From: Bacteroidales bacterium
GTDB taxonomy: Bacteria > Bacteroidota > Bacteroidia > Bacteroidales > JAGOPY01
DNA length: 64,000 nucleotides
Direction of reading: 5' to 3'
Assembly (NCBI GenBank): GCA_017991835.1
Contig: JAGOPY010000006.1
Coordinates: forward strand, 5,637-69,636
Part shown: positions 49,898 through 59,299 of the stretch, in pieces
How positions within the stretch are numbered: the stretch's first letter is position 1
Layout of the letters: each line of letters begins with the position of its first letter
The notes under the pieces: model-generated
What the model saw: the letters and a program-made list of their open reading frames with translations, nothing else
Database searches by the model: none
What the model was told of the DNA's origin: nothing
Position numbers and translations under genes: made by a program

Positions 49898-52695
49898 TGA
49901 CGAACATGTTTAAGCGATATTTACTTTTTTTTGTTCTGATCGTTCTTATAGCTTTTCAAAGCGCCGGGCAGGGTTTGTTATGCGAAGAGTCGGAACCATT
50001 CTGCACCGGTTCGATATATACCTTTCCGGCCGGTACGAGCGGCCAGGCACAGTACGGAGCTTATTACGACTGTCTTTCCACCCAGCCGGCTCCTGCCTGG
50101 TACCATTTGCTTATCGATGATCCCGGAAGTATTACGATTTACATGTACAGTACCCCGCTGGTCGACATTGATTTCTGCTGCTGGGGCCCGTTCACCGATC
50201 CCTGGGAGCCTTGCGTCCAGGGACTTACGGCTAATACGGTTGTAGATTGCAGTTATTCACCCGCGCCAACAGAGTATTGTGTTATTCCCAACGGCCAGAC
50301 CGGTCAGTATTATATCCTCCTCATTACCAACTATTCACAGCAGCCCTGCGAGATCACATTCAGCCAGACCGCCGGCAACGGAAGTACCGACTGTACGATC
50401 CTGCCACCTCCCGTAGGGAATAACGGGCCGCTTTGTGTCGGCGAAACCCTCCAGCTTTATGCCGATACGATCAATAATGCCCAGTACTACTGGAGCGGGC
50501 CGAACGGATTCCTGTCAACCCAGCAAAATCCAATCATCCCCAATGTAACACTGAATAACGCAGGGGCTTATTCCTGTGTAATTACCGTAAACGGACAAAG
50601 CAGCGATCCGGCAATAACCAACGTCGTCATTTACAGCCTGCCGGGAGCAGTCTTAACAAGTCCCGATACAACTGTCTGCCCGGGTGAACCGGCTTATGCC
50701 ATATTCAATTTTACAGGATGGGGGCCTTTTAAAGTAACCTATAATAATGGCTCTAATACCTTTATCCAGCCCGGATTATACGGCCCGGTGGATACTATCT
50801 TCCTCTATCCCCCTGTACCAACTATGTATACCTTTACAAAAGTAGAAGACCTGCATTGTGCGAAAATGCTTTTGTTTATGGATATGTATGTAAACACCTA
50901 TCCGGAGACATCGGGCACTATGACCGGATCGGCGGAGATATGCGCAGGAGAACCGGTAGAACTGACATTTGAACTGACCGGATCACCGCCGTGGGATATC
51001 ACCTATACTACCAATGGCTCTAACCCACAGACAGTTGGCGCCAACTCCTCCCCGTATATTTTGCCCGTGTATCCTGCTGTGCCTACTACTTATGAATTTA
51101 CCGCGGTCGAAGATATTTACTGTTCCGGCTTGGCCTCCGGAGTGGTTGAAGCCGATGTCGATCCTTCACCGACAGCAAACGCAGGCAATGATAAAACCAT
51201 CCCCTACGGAACCTCCACCACGCTGAACGGACAAGCTTCCGGCGGATCGGGAAATTACCAGTATTCCTGGCAACCGGCCGCTAAACTGACCAACCCGACG
51301 GCACAGAATCCGCTGACCGTCAATCTGACCGAATCGACCCTGTTTACGCTAACCGCGACCGATAATGTCGGAGGATGCTATGATCTGGACGACATCATGG
51401 TGAACCTGTCGGGCGGACCGCTGGGATGTATCCCCGTTGCCGACCCGCCCGCGGTGTGTACCGGCGATCCGTCTCATCTTTTGCCCTATGTTTCAGGTGG
51501 TTCAGGAACCTATACCTATCTTTGGAGCTCCAATCCTCCCGGATTCTCATCATACCTGCCCGACCCGGTCGTAACCCCGACACAAACGACAACCTACAGT
51601 GTACAGATTAACGACGGCTATAACGTCATTTCCGGCAATGTTACCGTTACAGTGCACCCTTCACCCATCCCCGATGCAGGAGAAGATGTCACAATACCCC
51701 ATGGAACAAATACAATTCTTCACGGATCAGCCGGGAATGGAAGCGGAAACTATGCTTACCACTGGGAACCGGCTGACCTGCTTGTCGATCCGAATGTCGC
51801 TTCTCCACAGACAGAAAATATTTACGGAACAACGACTTTTTCGCTTTTTGTGACTGATCTGACAACCAACTGCGAATCGCAGTCGCCCGATTTAATGACC
51901 CTGATCATATCGGGAGGGCCGCTGGCCGTGGTGCCTGCTGCTTATCCCGAAACGGTCTGCCTGGGCGAAACAGTTAAACTCTATGCCAATGCCGGCGGAG
52001 GGGCAGGAGCGGAAAACTACCAGTATAGCTGGCTGGGTTCCGACGGATTTAATTCCACCCTTCAGAATCCGGAAGTAACACCAGATCAGGTGGGTACAAT
52101 ATATTATACTTGTACTCTCGACGATAGCTTCAATACTACTTTTGGAAGTGTTGCCGTCAATGTACTCACTACGCCCGAGATCGATTTTGGATTTACCAGT
52201 AAAACCGTCTGCGTTTTCGATACAGTTATCCTGGACCCGGATGTTCCAAATGCATCCTATTTATGGTCGAATGGAGCTACAACCCAGACAATCAGGGCGG
52301 CCTCAACCGGAATTGGTTTCGACATGCAAACCTATACGGTCACGGTTACCAGCCTGAGTGGAGGCTGCCAGTCTGAGCAATCTGTCAATGTGATATTTGA
52401 TTTCACGGCCTGCACAGGCGTCGGGGAGGATTTATCCTCTGCCATTTGCCAGATATACCCGAATCCCGGGGATGGAAATATCAGAATGATCTTTGATCCG
52501 GAGTTGAAACAGGCAGAAATTGATGTCCTGAGTATACAGGGATACCCTGTCTCGGATGTTTTTACTTATTATAAGTCCTTGATGAACAATGAACTGATAC
52601 TGCCGGTCGGGTATTTGAGCGAAGGGATGTATTTCATCAGGATCTCAGATAAAATGGGTATTAACCAACTTTATAAATACATTTTAAGGAAATAA
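49894..52695 (+). CDS. Large secreted multi-module protein with T9SS type A sorting domain
   Basis: The 933-residue protein has a signal peptide ending near QSAGQ. It has a Cys-rich N-terminal domain (LCEESEPFCTGSIYTFPAG, PAWYHLLIDDPGSITIYM), an Ig-like domain (WSGPNGFLSTQQNP), and several PKD-like modules with the recurring ANAGNDKTIPYGTSTTLNG / DAGEDVTIPHGTNTILHG pattern. The T9SS C-terminal domain reads ICQIYPNPGDGNIRM ... YLSEGMYFIRIS. The module order and the join segment before the sorting domain (STGIGF ... VIFDFTACTGV) are shared with the protein at 46604, so the two are diverged paralogs. An alternative start is the ATG at 49906. Confidence 0.9.
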   Translation: MMTNMFKRYLLFFVLIVLIAFQSAGQGLLCEESEPFCTGSIYTFPAGTSGQAQYGAYYDCLSTQPAPAWYHLLIDDPGSITIYMYSTPLVDIDFCCWGPFTDPWEPCVQGLTANTVVDCSYSPAPTEYCVIPNGQTGQYYILLITNYSQQPCEITFSQTAGNGSTDCTILPPPVGNNGPLCVGETLQLYADTINNAQYYWSGPNGFLSTQQNPIIPNVTLNNAGAYSCVITVNGQSSDPAITNVVIYSLPGAVLTSPDTTVCPGEPAYAIFNFTGWGPFKVTYNNGSNTFIQPGLYGPVDTIFLYPPVPTMYTFTKVEDLHCAKMLLFMDMYVNTYPETSGTMTGSAEICAGEPVELTFELTGSPPWDITYTTNGSNPQTVGANSSPYILPVYPAVPTTYEFTAVEDIYCSGLASGVVEADVDPSPTANAGNDKTIPYGTSTTLNGQASGGSGNYQYSWQPAAKLTNPTAQNPLTVNLTESTLFTLTATDNVGGCYDLDDIMVNLSGGPLGCIPVADPPAVCTGDPSHLLPYVSGGSGTYTYLWSSNPPGFSSYLPDPVVTPTQTTTYSVQINDGYNVISGNVTVTVHPSPIPDAGEDVTIPHGTNTILHGSAGNGSGNYAYHWEPADLLVDPNVASPQTENIYGTTTFSLFVTDLTTNCESQSPDLMTLIISGGPLAVVPAAYPETVCLGETVKLYANAGGGAGAENYQYSWLGSDGFNSTLQNPEVTPDQVGTIYYTCTLDDSFNTTFGSVAVNVLTTPEIDFGFTSKTVCVFDTVILDPDVPNASYLWSNGATTQTIRAASTGIGFDMQTYTVTVTSLSGGCQSEQSVNVIFDFTACTGVGEDLSSAICQIYPNPGDGNIRMIFDPELKQAEIDVLSIQGYPVSDVFTYYKSLMNNELILPVGYLSEGMYFIRISDKMGINQLYKYILRK

Positions 52696-52734
52696 TCAGG
52701 TTCGATGTTTTGACTCAAGAGTCATTATCAGGAT

Positions 52735-52764
52735 TTTGGTAGTTTTATTAAAATGTTATCTTTG
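52735..52764 (+). promoter_or_regulatory. Promoter with TTTG (-33) and TATCTTTG (-7)
   Basis: TTTG at 52735-52738 and TATCTTTG at 52757-52764 are 18 bases apart, close to the 19-21 base spacing of Bacteroidota housekeeping promoters. The gene starts at 52807. Confidence 0.65.
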
Positions 52765-52806
52765 GCCTGAAAATTTTACCGGAAAAAATAAACTCTCAAA
52801 CCCAGC

Positions 52807-54789
52807 ATGAATAAACTCGTTTATAAAAACTTGTGCTTCTCGTTGCCGATGCTGTTTGCTGCGGCTATATTGCTGATAATCAACCAAAGCGCAAATTCAC
52901 AGGGAATTCTTAAAGCCGAACTGCGATCTTCCAACTGCCCGGCAGCCGACCACGAAGCCGATCGATGGTATTTTGGCCAGAATGCAGCGCTCGACTTCAG
53001 AAACCAGGATCCGTTTGCCGACCAGACCAATGCCATGCTTAATGTTCCTACATGCCCGGCCGTGGTGTCCGATAGCAATGGTACTATACTGTTCTATACC
53101 GACGGCCTCAATGTCTACAACCGGTATAATTCGCTGGTTACAAACGGTAGCGGTTTGCATGGATTTGTCAACGGAGCACAACCGGTGCTCATCGTTCCTC
53201 ATCCGGGAAATGACAGTATCTATTTTATATTCACTGCAGGCCGGCCGAAAATGAACCCCCTGGATCCTACCATGATCTACGGATTGGAATACAGTGCGGT
53301 CAATGTGGTGAGAAATGGCTTTAGCGGCGAAGTGACCAAAAAGAATCATGTACTGCTCGGTCCCGAGGTCTCAACAAAGCTCACTGCCGTCAGGCATTCA
53401 AATGGCGTCGACTATTGGGTTGTAGCCCATAAATTCAACTCCGATGAGTTTTGTTCTTTTTTGGTTTCCTCAAATGGCGTCGACACTACCGGGTACAGAT
53501 CGAGTTTTGTCGGAACGACACACTCTGCGCCGGGTGAATCCAATACGTTTATCGGTTTTATGAAGATCAGTCCGGATGGAACTAAACTGGCTTCGGCAAT
53601 TCATGGGGCCAAAAGATTCGAAATATTTGATTTCAACGCTTCAAACGGAGCAGTATCGAATGAGATCGTTTCAGATCCTATTTTTGATGATGCCTATAGC
53701 GTCGAGTTTTCTCCCGATTCGCGCTACCTTTATGGAACTGCTACTCCCGTTAATATCGAGCCGCTCGATCCGCCTCACTCCTATATTTACCAGTTTGATG
53801 TGAACGATGGAAACCAGATTTTCGACCCATCATTCTATACAGTGATTGCTCAGGATACACTGGGAAGTTATTTTGGAGGTATCCAGTTAGGTACCGACGG
53901 GCGTATTTACGTTTCCCGCTCGCCCAATGGTTATTTCTCCCTGAGCGTGATCCAAAATCCGAAAAGGGATGGGCTGGCCTGCAATTTCATGACGAATGCT
54001 CTGCCTTTGGCCGGTAAGCGAAGCTATTACGGCTTCCCCAATTTCATGCAATCCTACTTCGACTTGCCCCATTTCGATGTCGAAAATGTTTGCTTTACCG
54101 ATACGATGGTCTTTACACTGCAAAATAATTCTAACATAACAAACGCTACATGGCAGTTCGATGACGGCGGCCCGGTCACACTCAACGCAGTTCAACCTAC
54201 ATATACTTTTTCCGGACCGGGAACCTATGACGTCAGGGTTACCGAATTCAACGGGACCGATTCCTATGGCCCCTACACGGAAACAGTCGTCGTCCGTGAA
54301 TTGCCGACCCTGGATATCGGTGACACCGTTTACATGTACCCTGGATCACCGATCTTGTTGGATGCCGGGGATGGCTATGTGACCTATGAATGGTCAAACG
54401 GTGAATCTGTCCCTGAAGTAAAGATCTATGAGGCGGGAACCTATACTGTTACTGTTCAGAATGAATTGTGCTGCTTTAAATCGGATACTGCCGAAGTGAT
54501 CTACTTCGATGTGCAGGTGCCTAACGCATTTCGTCCGGGTGGCGCAAACCCCGTTTTTAAAGCCTTCGCTTCCTCCCCTGATGCTATTGTCAATTTCAAA
54601 TTGTTTATTTACAACCGGTGGGGCCAGCTTTTATATGAAGGAAATTCTCTTGATCAGGGATGGGATGGTAAAGTGAAGGGGATTGATGCTCCCGGCGATG
54701 TTTATGTGTGGCTTGTAAATTATGATGTGGAAAGATCCGGCAAAATGGTCACTATTGCTTATAAAGGAAATGTAATCCTTTTGAGATGA
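52807..54789 (+). CDS. Secreted propeller/PKD protein with gliding-motility-type (type B) C-terminal domain
   Basis: The 660-residue protein has a signal peptide (ending SANSQ) and an N-terminal region starting RWYFGQNAALDF, with LFYTDGLNVYNRYN, then propeller-like repeats (KISPDGTKLASAI, VEFSPDSRYLYGT). A PKD domain (about 430-500, ATWQFDDGGP ... YTFSGPGTYDVRVTEF) follows, then an Ig-like stretch. The C-terminal domain is the CHU_C/type B sorting domain (VPNAFRPGGANPVFKAF, NFKLFIYNRWGQLLYEG, QGWDGKVKG). This layout is common for T9SS cargo anchored to the surface or adhesin-like proteins. It ends one base before the tex start. Confidence 0.9.
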   Translation: MNKLVYKNLCFSLPMLFAAAILLIINQSANSQGILKAELRSSNCPAADHEADRWYFGQNAALDFRNQDPFADQTNAMLNVPTCPAVVSDSNGTILFYTDGLNVYNRYNSLVTNGSGLHGFVNGAQPVLIVPHPGNDSIYFIFTAGRPKMNPLDPTMIYGLEYSAVNVVRNGFSGEVTKKNHVLLGPEVSTKLTAVRHSNGVDYWVVAHKFNSDEFCSFLVSSNGVDTTGYRSSFVGTTHSAPGESNTFIGFMKISPDGTKLASAIHGAKRFEIFDFNASNGAVSNEIVSDPIFDDAYSVEFSPDSRYLYGTATPVNIEPLDPPHSYIYQFDVNDGNQIFDPSFYTVIAQDTLGSYFGGIQLGTDGRIYVSRSPNGYFSLSVIQNPKRDGLACNFMTNALPLAGKRSYYGFPNFMQSYFDLPHFDVENVCFTDTMVFTLQNNSNITNATWQFDDGGPVTLNAVQPTYTFSGPGTYDVRVTEFNGTDSYGPYTETVVVRELPTLDIGDTVYMYPGSPILLDAGDGYVTYEWSNGESVPEVKIYEAGTYTVTVQNELCCFKSDTAEVIYFDVQVPNAFRPGGANPVFKAFASSPDAIVNFKLFIYNRWGQLLYEGNSLDQGWDGKVKGIDAPGDVYVWLVNYDVERSGKMVTIAYKGNVILLR

Positions 54790-54790
54790 G

Positions 54791-56926
54791 ATGGATAAGA
54801 AGTATTATATCCGGATAGCCGAAGAACTCAATATCTCCACCGAACAGGTTATCAATACAGCCGCCCTCCTCGACAGCGGCGCTACCGTCCCCTTTATTGC
54901 CCGCTACCGTAAAGAGCTCACAGGAAGCCTGGATGAAGTCGTGATCACCGATGTCCGCGACCGCCTGAAACAACTTCTCGACCTGGATAAACGGCGGGAT
55001 GCCATCCTCAAAAGCATTGAAGAACAGGGTAAGCTTACCGATGAACTCAGGGGACGCATCCTGGAAGTGATGACGATGGCGGAACTGGAGGACCTCTATC
55101 TTCCGTATAAACCGAAAAAAAGGACCCGTGCGACCATCGCCAGGGAAAAAGGGCTCGAACCCCTGGCTAAGATCATCATGTCGCGCTTTGAACAAGATCC
55201 GTACCGCCGTGCAAAGCAGTATGTCAATGCGCAGAAAGGAGTAGCGGATGAAGAAGAGGCACTGGCGGGCGCCCGCGATATCATCGCCGAATGGATCAGT
55301 GAAAGCCAGCCAGCCCGGGCCCGGGTGAGGAAATTGTTCCTCAGAGACGGACAAATCTATTCCAGGATTGTCAAAGGGAAAGAAATAGAAGGTGTTAACT
55401 ATCGTAATTACTACGAATGGAACGAGCCGGTATCAAAAATCCCTTCCCATAGGTTCCTGGCCATGATGCGGGGAGAAGCCGAGGGATTCCTGAAAACAGA
55501 TGTGTACCCCCCCAAAGAAAAAGCGATCGAAACACTCGAGGATATTTTCATAAGAAACGCGACTGATGGTTGTGCGGAACAAATCCGTAAGGCGGTAAAT
55601 GATAGTTATGGCCGGTTGCTCCAACCTTCGATGGAGAACGAAATAAAAGCCGCCGCCAAAGAGAAAGCGGATAAATATGCCATCACCGTTTTTGCTGATA
55701 ACCTGAAACAATTGCTTATGCAACCTCCGCTCGGGCAAAAAAATGTTTTGGCCGTCGATCCGGGATTCAGGACAGGGTGCAAACTCGTTTGCCTCGATAA
55801 GCAGGGCAACCTTCTTCATAATGAAACGATTTACCCCCATCCGCCCGAGAACCAGGTGAAAATGGCAGAGAAAAAAATCCTGTCGCTGGTGGATGCATAT
55901 AAGATCGAGGCGATTGCTATCGGAAATGGTACTGCCGGTCGTGAGACCGAACGATTTATCCGGAATATCCGTTTTGATAAAGACCTGATAGCCGTCATGG
56001 TGAACGAAAGCGGCGCTTCGATCTACTCGGCGTCGAAAATTGCCAGGGATGAATTCCCCGATTATGATGTCACCGTCAGGGGTGCGGTCTCGATCGGACG
56101 TCGCCTGTTGGATCCGCTGGCCGAACTGGTAAAGATCGACCCGAAATCGATCGGGGTAGGGCAGTACCAGCACGACGTCAACCAGCCCGATCTCCAGCAA
56201 AGCCTTGAGGATACGGTGACGATATGCGTAAACCAGGTCGGGGTCGAGGTGAATACCGCCAGCAAAGAACTTTTATCATACGTTTCCGGCGTGGGTCCCT
56301 CGCTGGCCCAGAGCATTGTCAATTTCAGAAAAGAGAATGGCCCGTTCAACTCCCGGGACCAGTTCCGGAAAGTCCCCCGCTTCGGCGATAAAGCGTTCGA
56401 GCAGGCTGCCGGATTCCTCCGGATCCGCGATGCGGTGAACCCGCTGGATCGAAGCGCCGTCCATCCGGAGAGCTACCATGTAGTTACCGAAATGGCGAAA
56501 CGTGCCGGTGCTTCCGTTGCCGATCTGATCCAGAATGATGATATCCGGAAAAAGATCAATCTCAACGATTATGTCAGTGAAAAGATTGGCCTTCCGACCC
56601 TGACGGATATCCTGCAGGAACTGGCCAAACCGGGACGTGATCCGAGGCAGAAATTCGACATGTTCGAATTCGCCAAAGGGATCAACAGTATCGACGACCT
56701 GGTGCCGGGTATGGTACTCCCTGGAATCATCACCAATATAACGGCTTTCGGGGCCTTCGTGGATATAGGAGTCCACCAGGACGGCCTGGTACATGTCAGC
56801 CAGATGGCAAACCGGTTTGTACGCGACCCGAAAGAGGTGGTGAAAATCAATCAGAAAGTTATGGTTAAGGTGCTGGAGGTGGATAAGGAGAGAAAACGAA
56901 TCAACCTCACCATGAAGGAGATTTGA
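54791..56926 (+). CDS. tex: Tex family RNA-binding transcription accessory protein
   Basis: The 711-residue protein has the Tex layout: an N-terminal helical region (AEELNISTEQVINTAALLDSGATVPFIARYRKE), a YqgF-homology domain with VLAVDPGFRTGCKLVCLD (about 319-337), two helix-hairpin-helix motifs (YVSGVGPSLAQSIVNFR and FRKVPRFGDKAFEQAAGFL) and a C-terminal S1 domain (GMVLPGIITNITAFGAFVDIG to the end). Tex binds nucleic acids and affects transcription and stress tolerance; the molecular role is not settled. Length and order of domains are normal. Confidence 0.95.
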   Translation: MDKKYYIRIAEELNISTEQVINTAALLDSGATVPFIARYRKELTGSLDEVVITDVRDRLKQLLDLDKRRDAILKSIEEQGKLTDELRGRILEVMTMAELEDLYLPYKPKKRTRATIAREKGLEPLAKIIMSRFEQDPYRRAKQYVNAQKGVADEEEALAGARDIIAEWISESQPARARVRKLFLRDGQIYSRIVKGKEIEGVNYRNYYEWNEPVSKIPSHRFLAMMRGEAEGFLKTDVYPPKEKAIETLEDIFIRNATDGCAEQIRKAVNDSYGRLLQPSMENEIKAAAKEKADKYAITVFADNLKQLLMQPPLGQKNVLAVDPGFRTGCKLVCLDKQGNLLHNETIYPHPPENQVKMAEKKILSLVDAYKIEAIAIGNGTAGRETERFIRNIRFDKDLIAVMVNESGASIYSASKIARDEFPDYDVTVRGAVSIGRRLLDPLAELVKIDPKSIGVGQYQHDVNQPDLQQSLEDTVTICVNQVGVEVNTASKELLSYVSGVGPSLAQSIVNFRKENGPFNSRDQFRKVPRFGDKAFEQAAGFLRIRDAVNPLDRSAVHPESYHVVTEMAKRAGASVADLIQNDDIRKKINLNDYVSEKIGLPTLTDILQELAKPGRDPRQKFDMFEFAKGINSIDDLVPGMVLPGIITNITAFGAFVDIGVHQDGLVHVSQMANRFVRDPKEVVKINQKVMVKVLEVDKERKRINLTMKEI

Positions 56927-56927
56927 T

Positions 56928-57120
56928 GATATTTTGATTTTTTGATTTTTTGATATTGTGAAATTATGATATTGTGAAATTATGATATTGTGAAATTATG
57001 ATAATATGAAATTATGATATTGTGAAATTGTGATATTGTGAAATTATGATATTGTGAAATTGTGAGCTTGTGAAATTGTGAGCTTGTGAAGTTGTGTTCT
57101 TATGAAATCTTGATCTTCTG
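56928..57120. repeat. AT-rich tandem repeats (TGATATTGTGAAATTA type)
   Basis: Units of about 16 bases built from TGATATTGTGAAATTA repeat about eight times with drift to TGAGCTTGTGAAATTG, filling the 199-base gap from the tex stop to the next start. The words resemble the tract at 2234-2360. Confidence 0.88.
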
Positions 57121-57125
57121 ATATT

Positions 57126-57908
57126 ATGAAAAGCGTAGGTATTATTTTGGTTTTTTGGATTCTTGCGGGTCTGGTATTTACGGGATGCGTTAGGGAGGAG
57201 GAGTCAATTGAGTTAAAAATTGCCCTTTCGAAAGGTAGCCCGGAGAATTCCTATGCCAATTATTACAACTGGGTTAAGTCGCTCGATTCCAATGCTGTGA
57301 GTCTTGATATGTACGATATGCCCCTTGATTCTGCCCTGGCGCTTTTTAAAGGATGCGATGGATTGATCATTACCGGGGGAACCGATATTAATCCGGCCTG
57401 GTATGACCAGGAAGAGGACTCGCTCCGGTGCATGACCATCGACCACTACCGCGATACGCTCGAAATGAGGCTGATCGATTCGGCCCTGGCCTGGAAAATG
57501 CCCATCCTGGGCATCTGCCGGGGGCATCAGATGCTCAATGTCTATTTCGGCGGCAGCCTGATCATCGACTTACCCTCCGATTATGATACCCTGGTCAGCC
57601 ACCGATGCCCCGATTTTAATACCTGCTTCCATCCGGTTACCCTTGCCGACGGCTCACTGATAGCGGAACTTGCAGGCCAGACGGCCGGAACAGTGAACAG
57701 CAATCACCACCAGGGAATAAAAAACCTGGCGCCTGCGTTGAAAATCGTGGCTTTCACTGAAGATAACCTGCCGGAAGCCGTGGAATGGAATGAACCTGCC
57801 GGCAAAACCTTCCTGATGGGCGTGCAGTGGCACCCTGAAAGATTGGGGAACGATAATCCTCTCTCGAAAGAAATAGGAATGAGATTTCTGCGGGAATGCA
57901 GGAAATAA
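57126..57908 (+). CDS. Class I glutamine amidotransferase-like lipoprotein (peptidase C26 family)
   Basis: The 260-residue protein has a lipoprotein signal ending in FTGC (Cys21). The amidotransferase-like domain has GLIITGGTDINPAWYD, nucleophile Cys in LGICRGHQMLNVYFGG (about 137), VNSNHHQGIKNL, and catalytic His and Glu in GVQWHPERLG. It is closest to gamma-glutamyl-gamma-aminobutyrate hydrolase (PuuD) proteins, but a periplasmic lipoprotein is unlikely to act on cytosolic putrescine. It may hydrolyse gamma-glutamyl peptides from outside. The gene lies alone after a repeat tract. Confidence 0.88.
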   Translation: MKSVGIILVFWILAGLVFTGCVREEESIELKIALSKGSPENSYANYYNWVKSLDSNAVSLDMYDMPLDSALALFKGCDGLIITGGTDINPAWYDQEEDSLRCMTIDHYRDTLEMRLIDSALAWKMPILGICRGHQMLNVYFGGSLIIDLPSDYDTLVSHRCPDFNTCFHPVTLADGSLIAELAGQTAGTVNSNHHQGIKNLAPALKIVAFTEDNLPEAVEWNEPAGKTFLMGVQWHPERLGNDNPLSKEIGMRFLRECRK

Positions 57909-57933
57909 CCCTGGTCACTAATCCCTGAATAAT

Positions 57934-58515
57934 TTATTTATCCTGTAATTCTTTATAACGGAAGCACCCGGTAATATGGTCGTTGACCATGCCCGCCGCC
58001 TGCATGAAAGCGTAACATATGGTCGAGCCGACAAATTTGAAACCCCTATCCGCCAGGTCTTTGCTCATCCTGTCCGATACTTCTGTTTTTGCAGGTATAT
58101 CCTGCATCGACTTCCAGCTGTTCCGGATCATTGTGTGGCCGACAAAAGACCAGATATATCGGTCAAAAGTCCCAAACTCTTTCTGAACTGCCAGGAAAGC
58201 ATTCGCATTGGATATCGTGGCCCGGATCTTTGACCTGTTTCTGATTATCCCTTCATCTTTTAACAATTCCTCATATTTGGCTTCATCATACCTGGCTATC
58301 TTCTCCGGGATAAAGTTATCAAAGGCCCGCCTGAAATTTTCCCTCTTGTTTAAAATGGTCTTCCAGCTTAAACCTGCCTGAAATGCGTCCAGTACCATGA
58401 ACTCGAATATCTTACGATCGTCATGTAAAGGAACTCCCCACTCCTCATCATGATATTTTTGCATCAGCGGATCACTGATCCAGCCGCACCTGTTTTTAGT
58501 CAACTCCTCGTTCAT
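57934..58515 (-). CDS. tag: DNA-3-methyladenine glycosylase I
   Basis: The enzyme removes 3-methyladenine from alkylated DNA. The 193-residue protein shows CGWISDPLMQKYHDEEWGVPLHDDRKIFEFMVLDAFQAGLSW with catalytic Glu, then WKTILNKRENFRRAF, IRNRSKI, FGTFDRYIWSFV and FKFVGSTICYAFMQAAGMVNDH. The zinc ligands are present: Cys and His in the N-terminal and C-terminal parts (CGW, NDHITGCFRY). It lies next to a PorT-like gene, five bases apart on the same strand. Confidence 0.94.
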   Translation of the reverse strand: MNEELTKNRCGWISDPLMQKYHDEEWGVPLHDDRKIFEFMVLDAFQAGLSWKTILNKRENFRRAFDNFIPEKIARYDEAKYEELLKDEGIIRNRSKIRATISNANAFLAVQKEFGTFDRYIWSFVGHTMIRNSWKSMQDIPAKTEVSDRMSKDLADRGFKFVGSTICYAFMQAAGMVNDHITGCFRYKELQDK

Positions 58516-58519
58516 CCGA

Positions 58520-59236
58520 TCATTGGGTTAATTCTTCGGGTTGAGTATTCTTATTGTACTTCTCATTGAAAACATAAATCAGCCGAACCGTAAACAAGTG
58601 ATTGTACTGCTTGCGTTCGTATGGATCCCTGATGCCATAGATGACATCTTTATAGATTCGTTCCCTGATGGGGAAAATGGAGTAATTGAACCGGATATTG
58701 CCCTTTAACTGTTTCCAGATCCTGAACTGCAGGTCGAATATGACATTCCAGTCGTTATACCTGAATTTGACCGTATCCGAATAGGGTGCAATGTTGCCCC
58801 CATGTTCGATTTCTTTTGAATTGACCAGCCTTCCGTAGGAAAAACCCATACCCACAGTGTATCTTTCTTTGTCGGTATAATGGGCAGTGAGGGGTACCTC
58901 GACGTAATTAAGTTTTAGGTTATATTCGCCCGTATAAGTTTGAGTTTTAACTGGGACTACCGTACTGTCGGTAATGGTGTGAATATATTGCGCTTTTTCC
59001 CGGGCCCCTTTCTGGCTGAAGACGGTTTCGAGGGTAACATCCCACTTCTTACGGATCGGTAGAGATACTCCCAGCGATAAATGCCCCCCCGCTTTGTTGT
59101 AACCGACCACTTCATCGCCATCCACCTGCGACAGGTTCATTCCGCCTCCTGCAAAACCCAGGAACCGCTGTGCATCAGCCGAAGAAACCGATGCCATTAG
59201 CAGACCAATGATGAATAAATATCGGAGTAACTTCAT
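58520..59236 (-). CDS. PorT-family outer-membrane beta-barrel protein
   Basis: The 238-residue protein has a signal peptide ending SSADAQ and eight-strand barrel features: FLGFAGGGMNLSQVDGDEV at the start, alternating polar/hydrophobic strands, SYGRLVNSKEIEH and a C-terminal strand HLFTVRLIYVF. The family (OMP_b-brl_2, PorT-like) is named for a T9SS component, but most members are just small barrels. Function is unknown. It is followed by tag on the same strand. Confidence 0.83.
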   Translation of the reverse strand: MKLLRYLFIIGLLMASVSSADAQRFLGFAGGGMNLSQVDGDEVVGYNKAGGHLSLGVSLPIRKKWDVTLETVFSQKGAREKAQYIHTITDSTVVPVKTQTYTGEYNLKLNYVEVPLTAHYTDKERYTVGMGFSYGRLVNSKEIEHGGNIAPYSDTVKFRYNDWNVIFDLQFRIWKQLKGNIRFNYSIFPIRERIYKDVIYGIRDPYERKQYNHLFTVRLIYVFNEKYNKNTQPEELTQ

Positions 59237-59299
59237 TTTCCCTGGATTTCTTCTACAACGGAATATTCAGGCAGTTTATTTTTTCGATACATCATTTGT

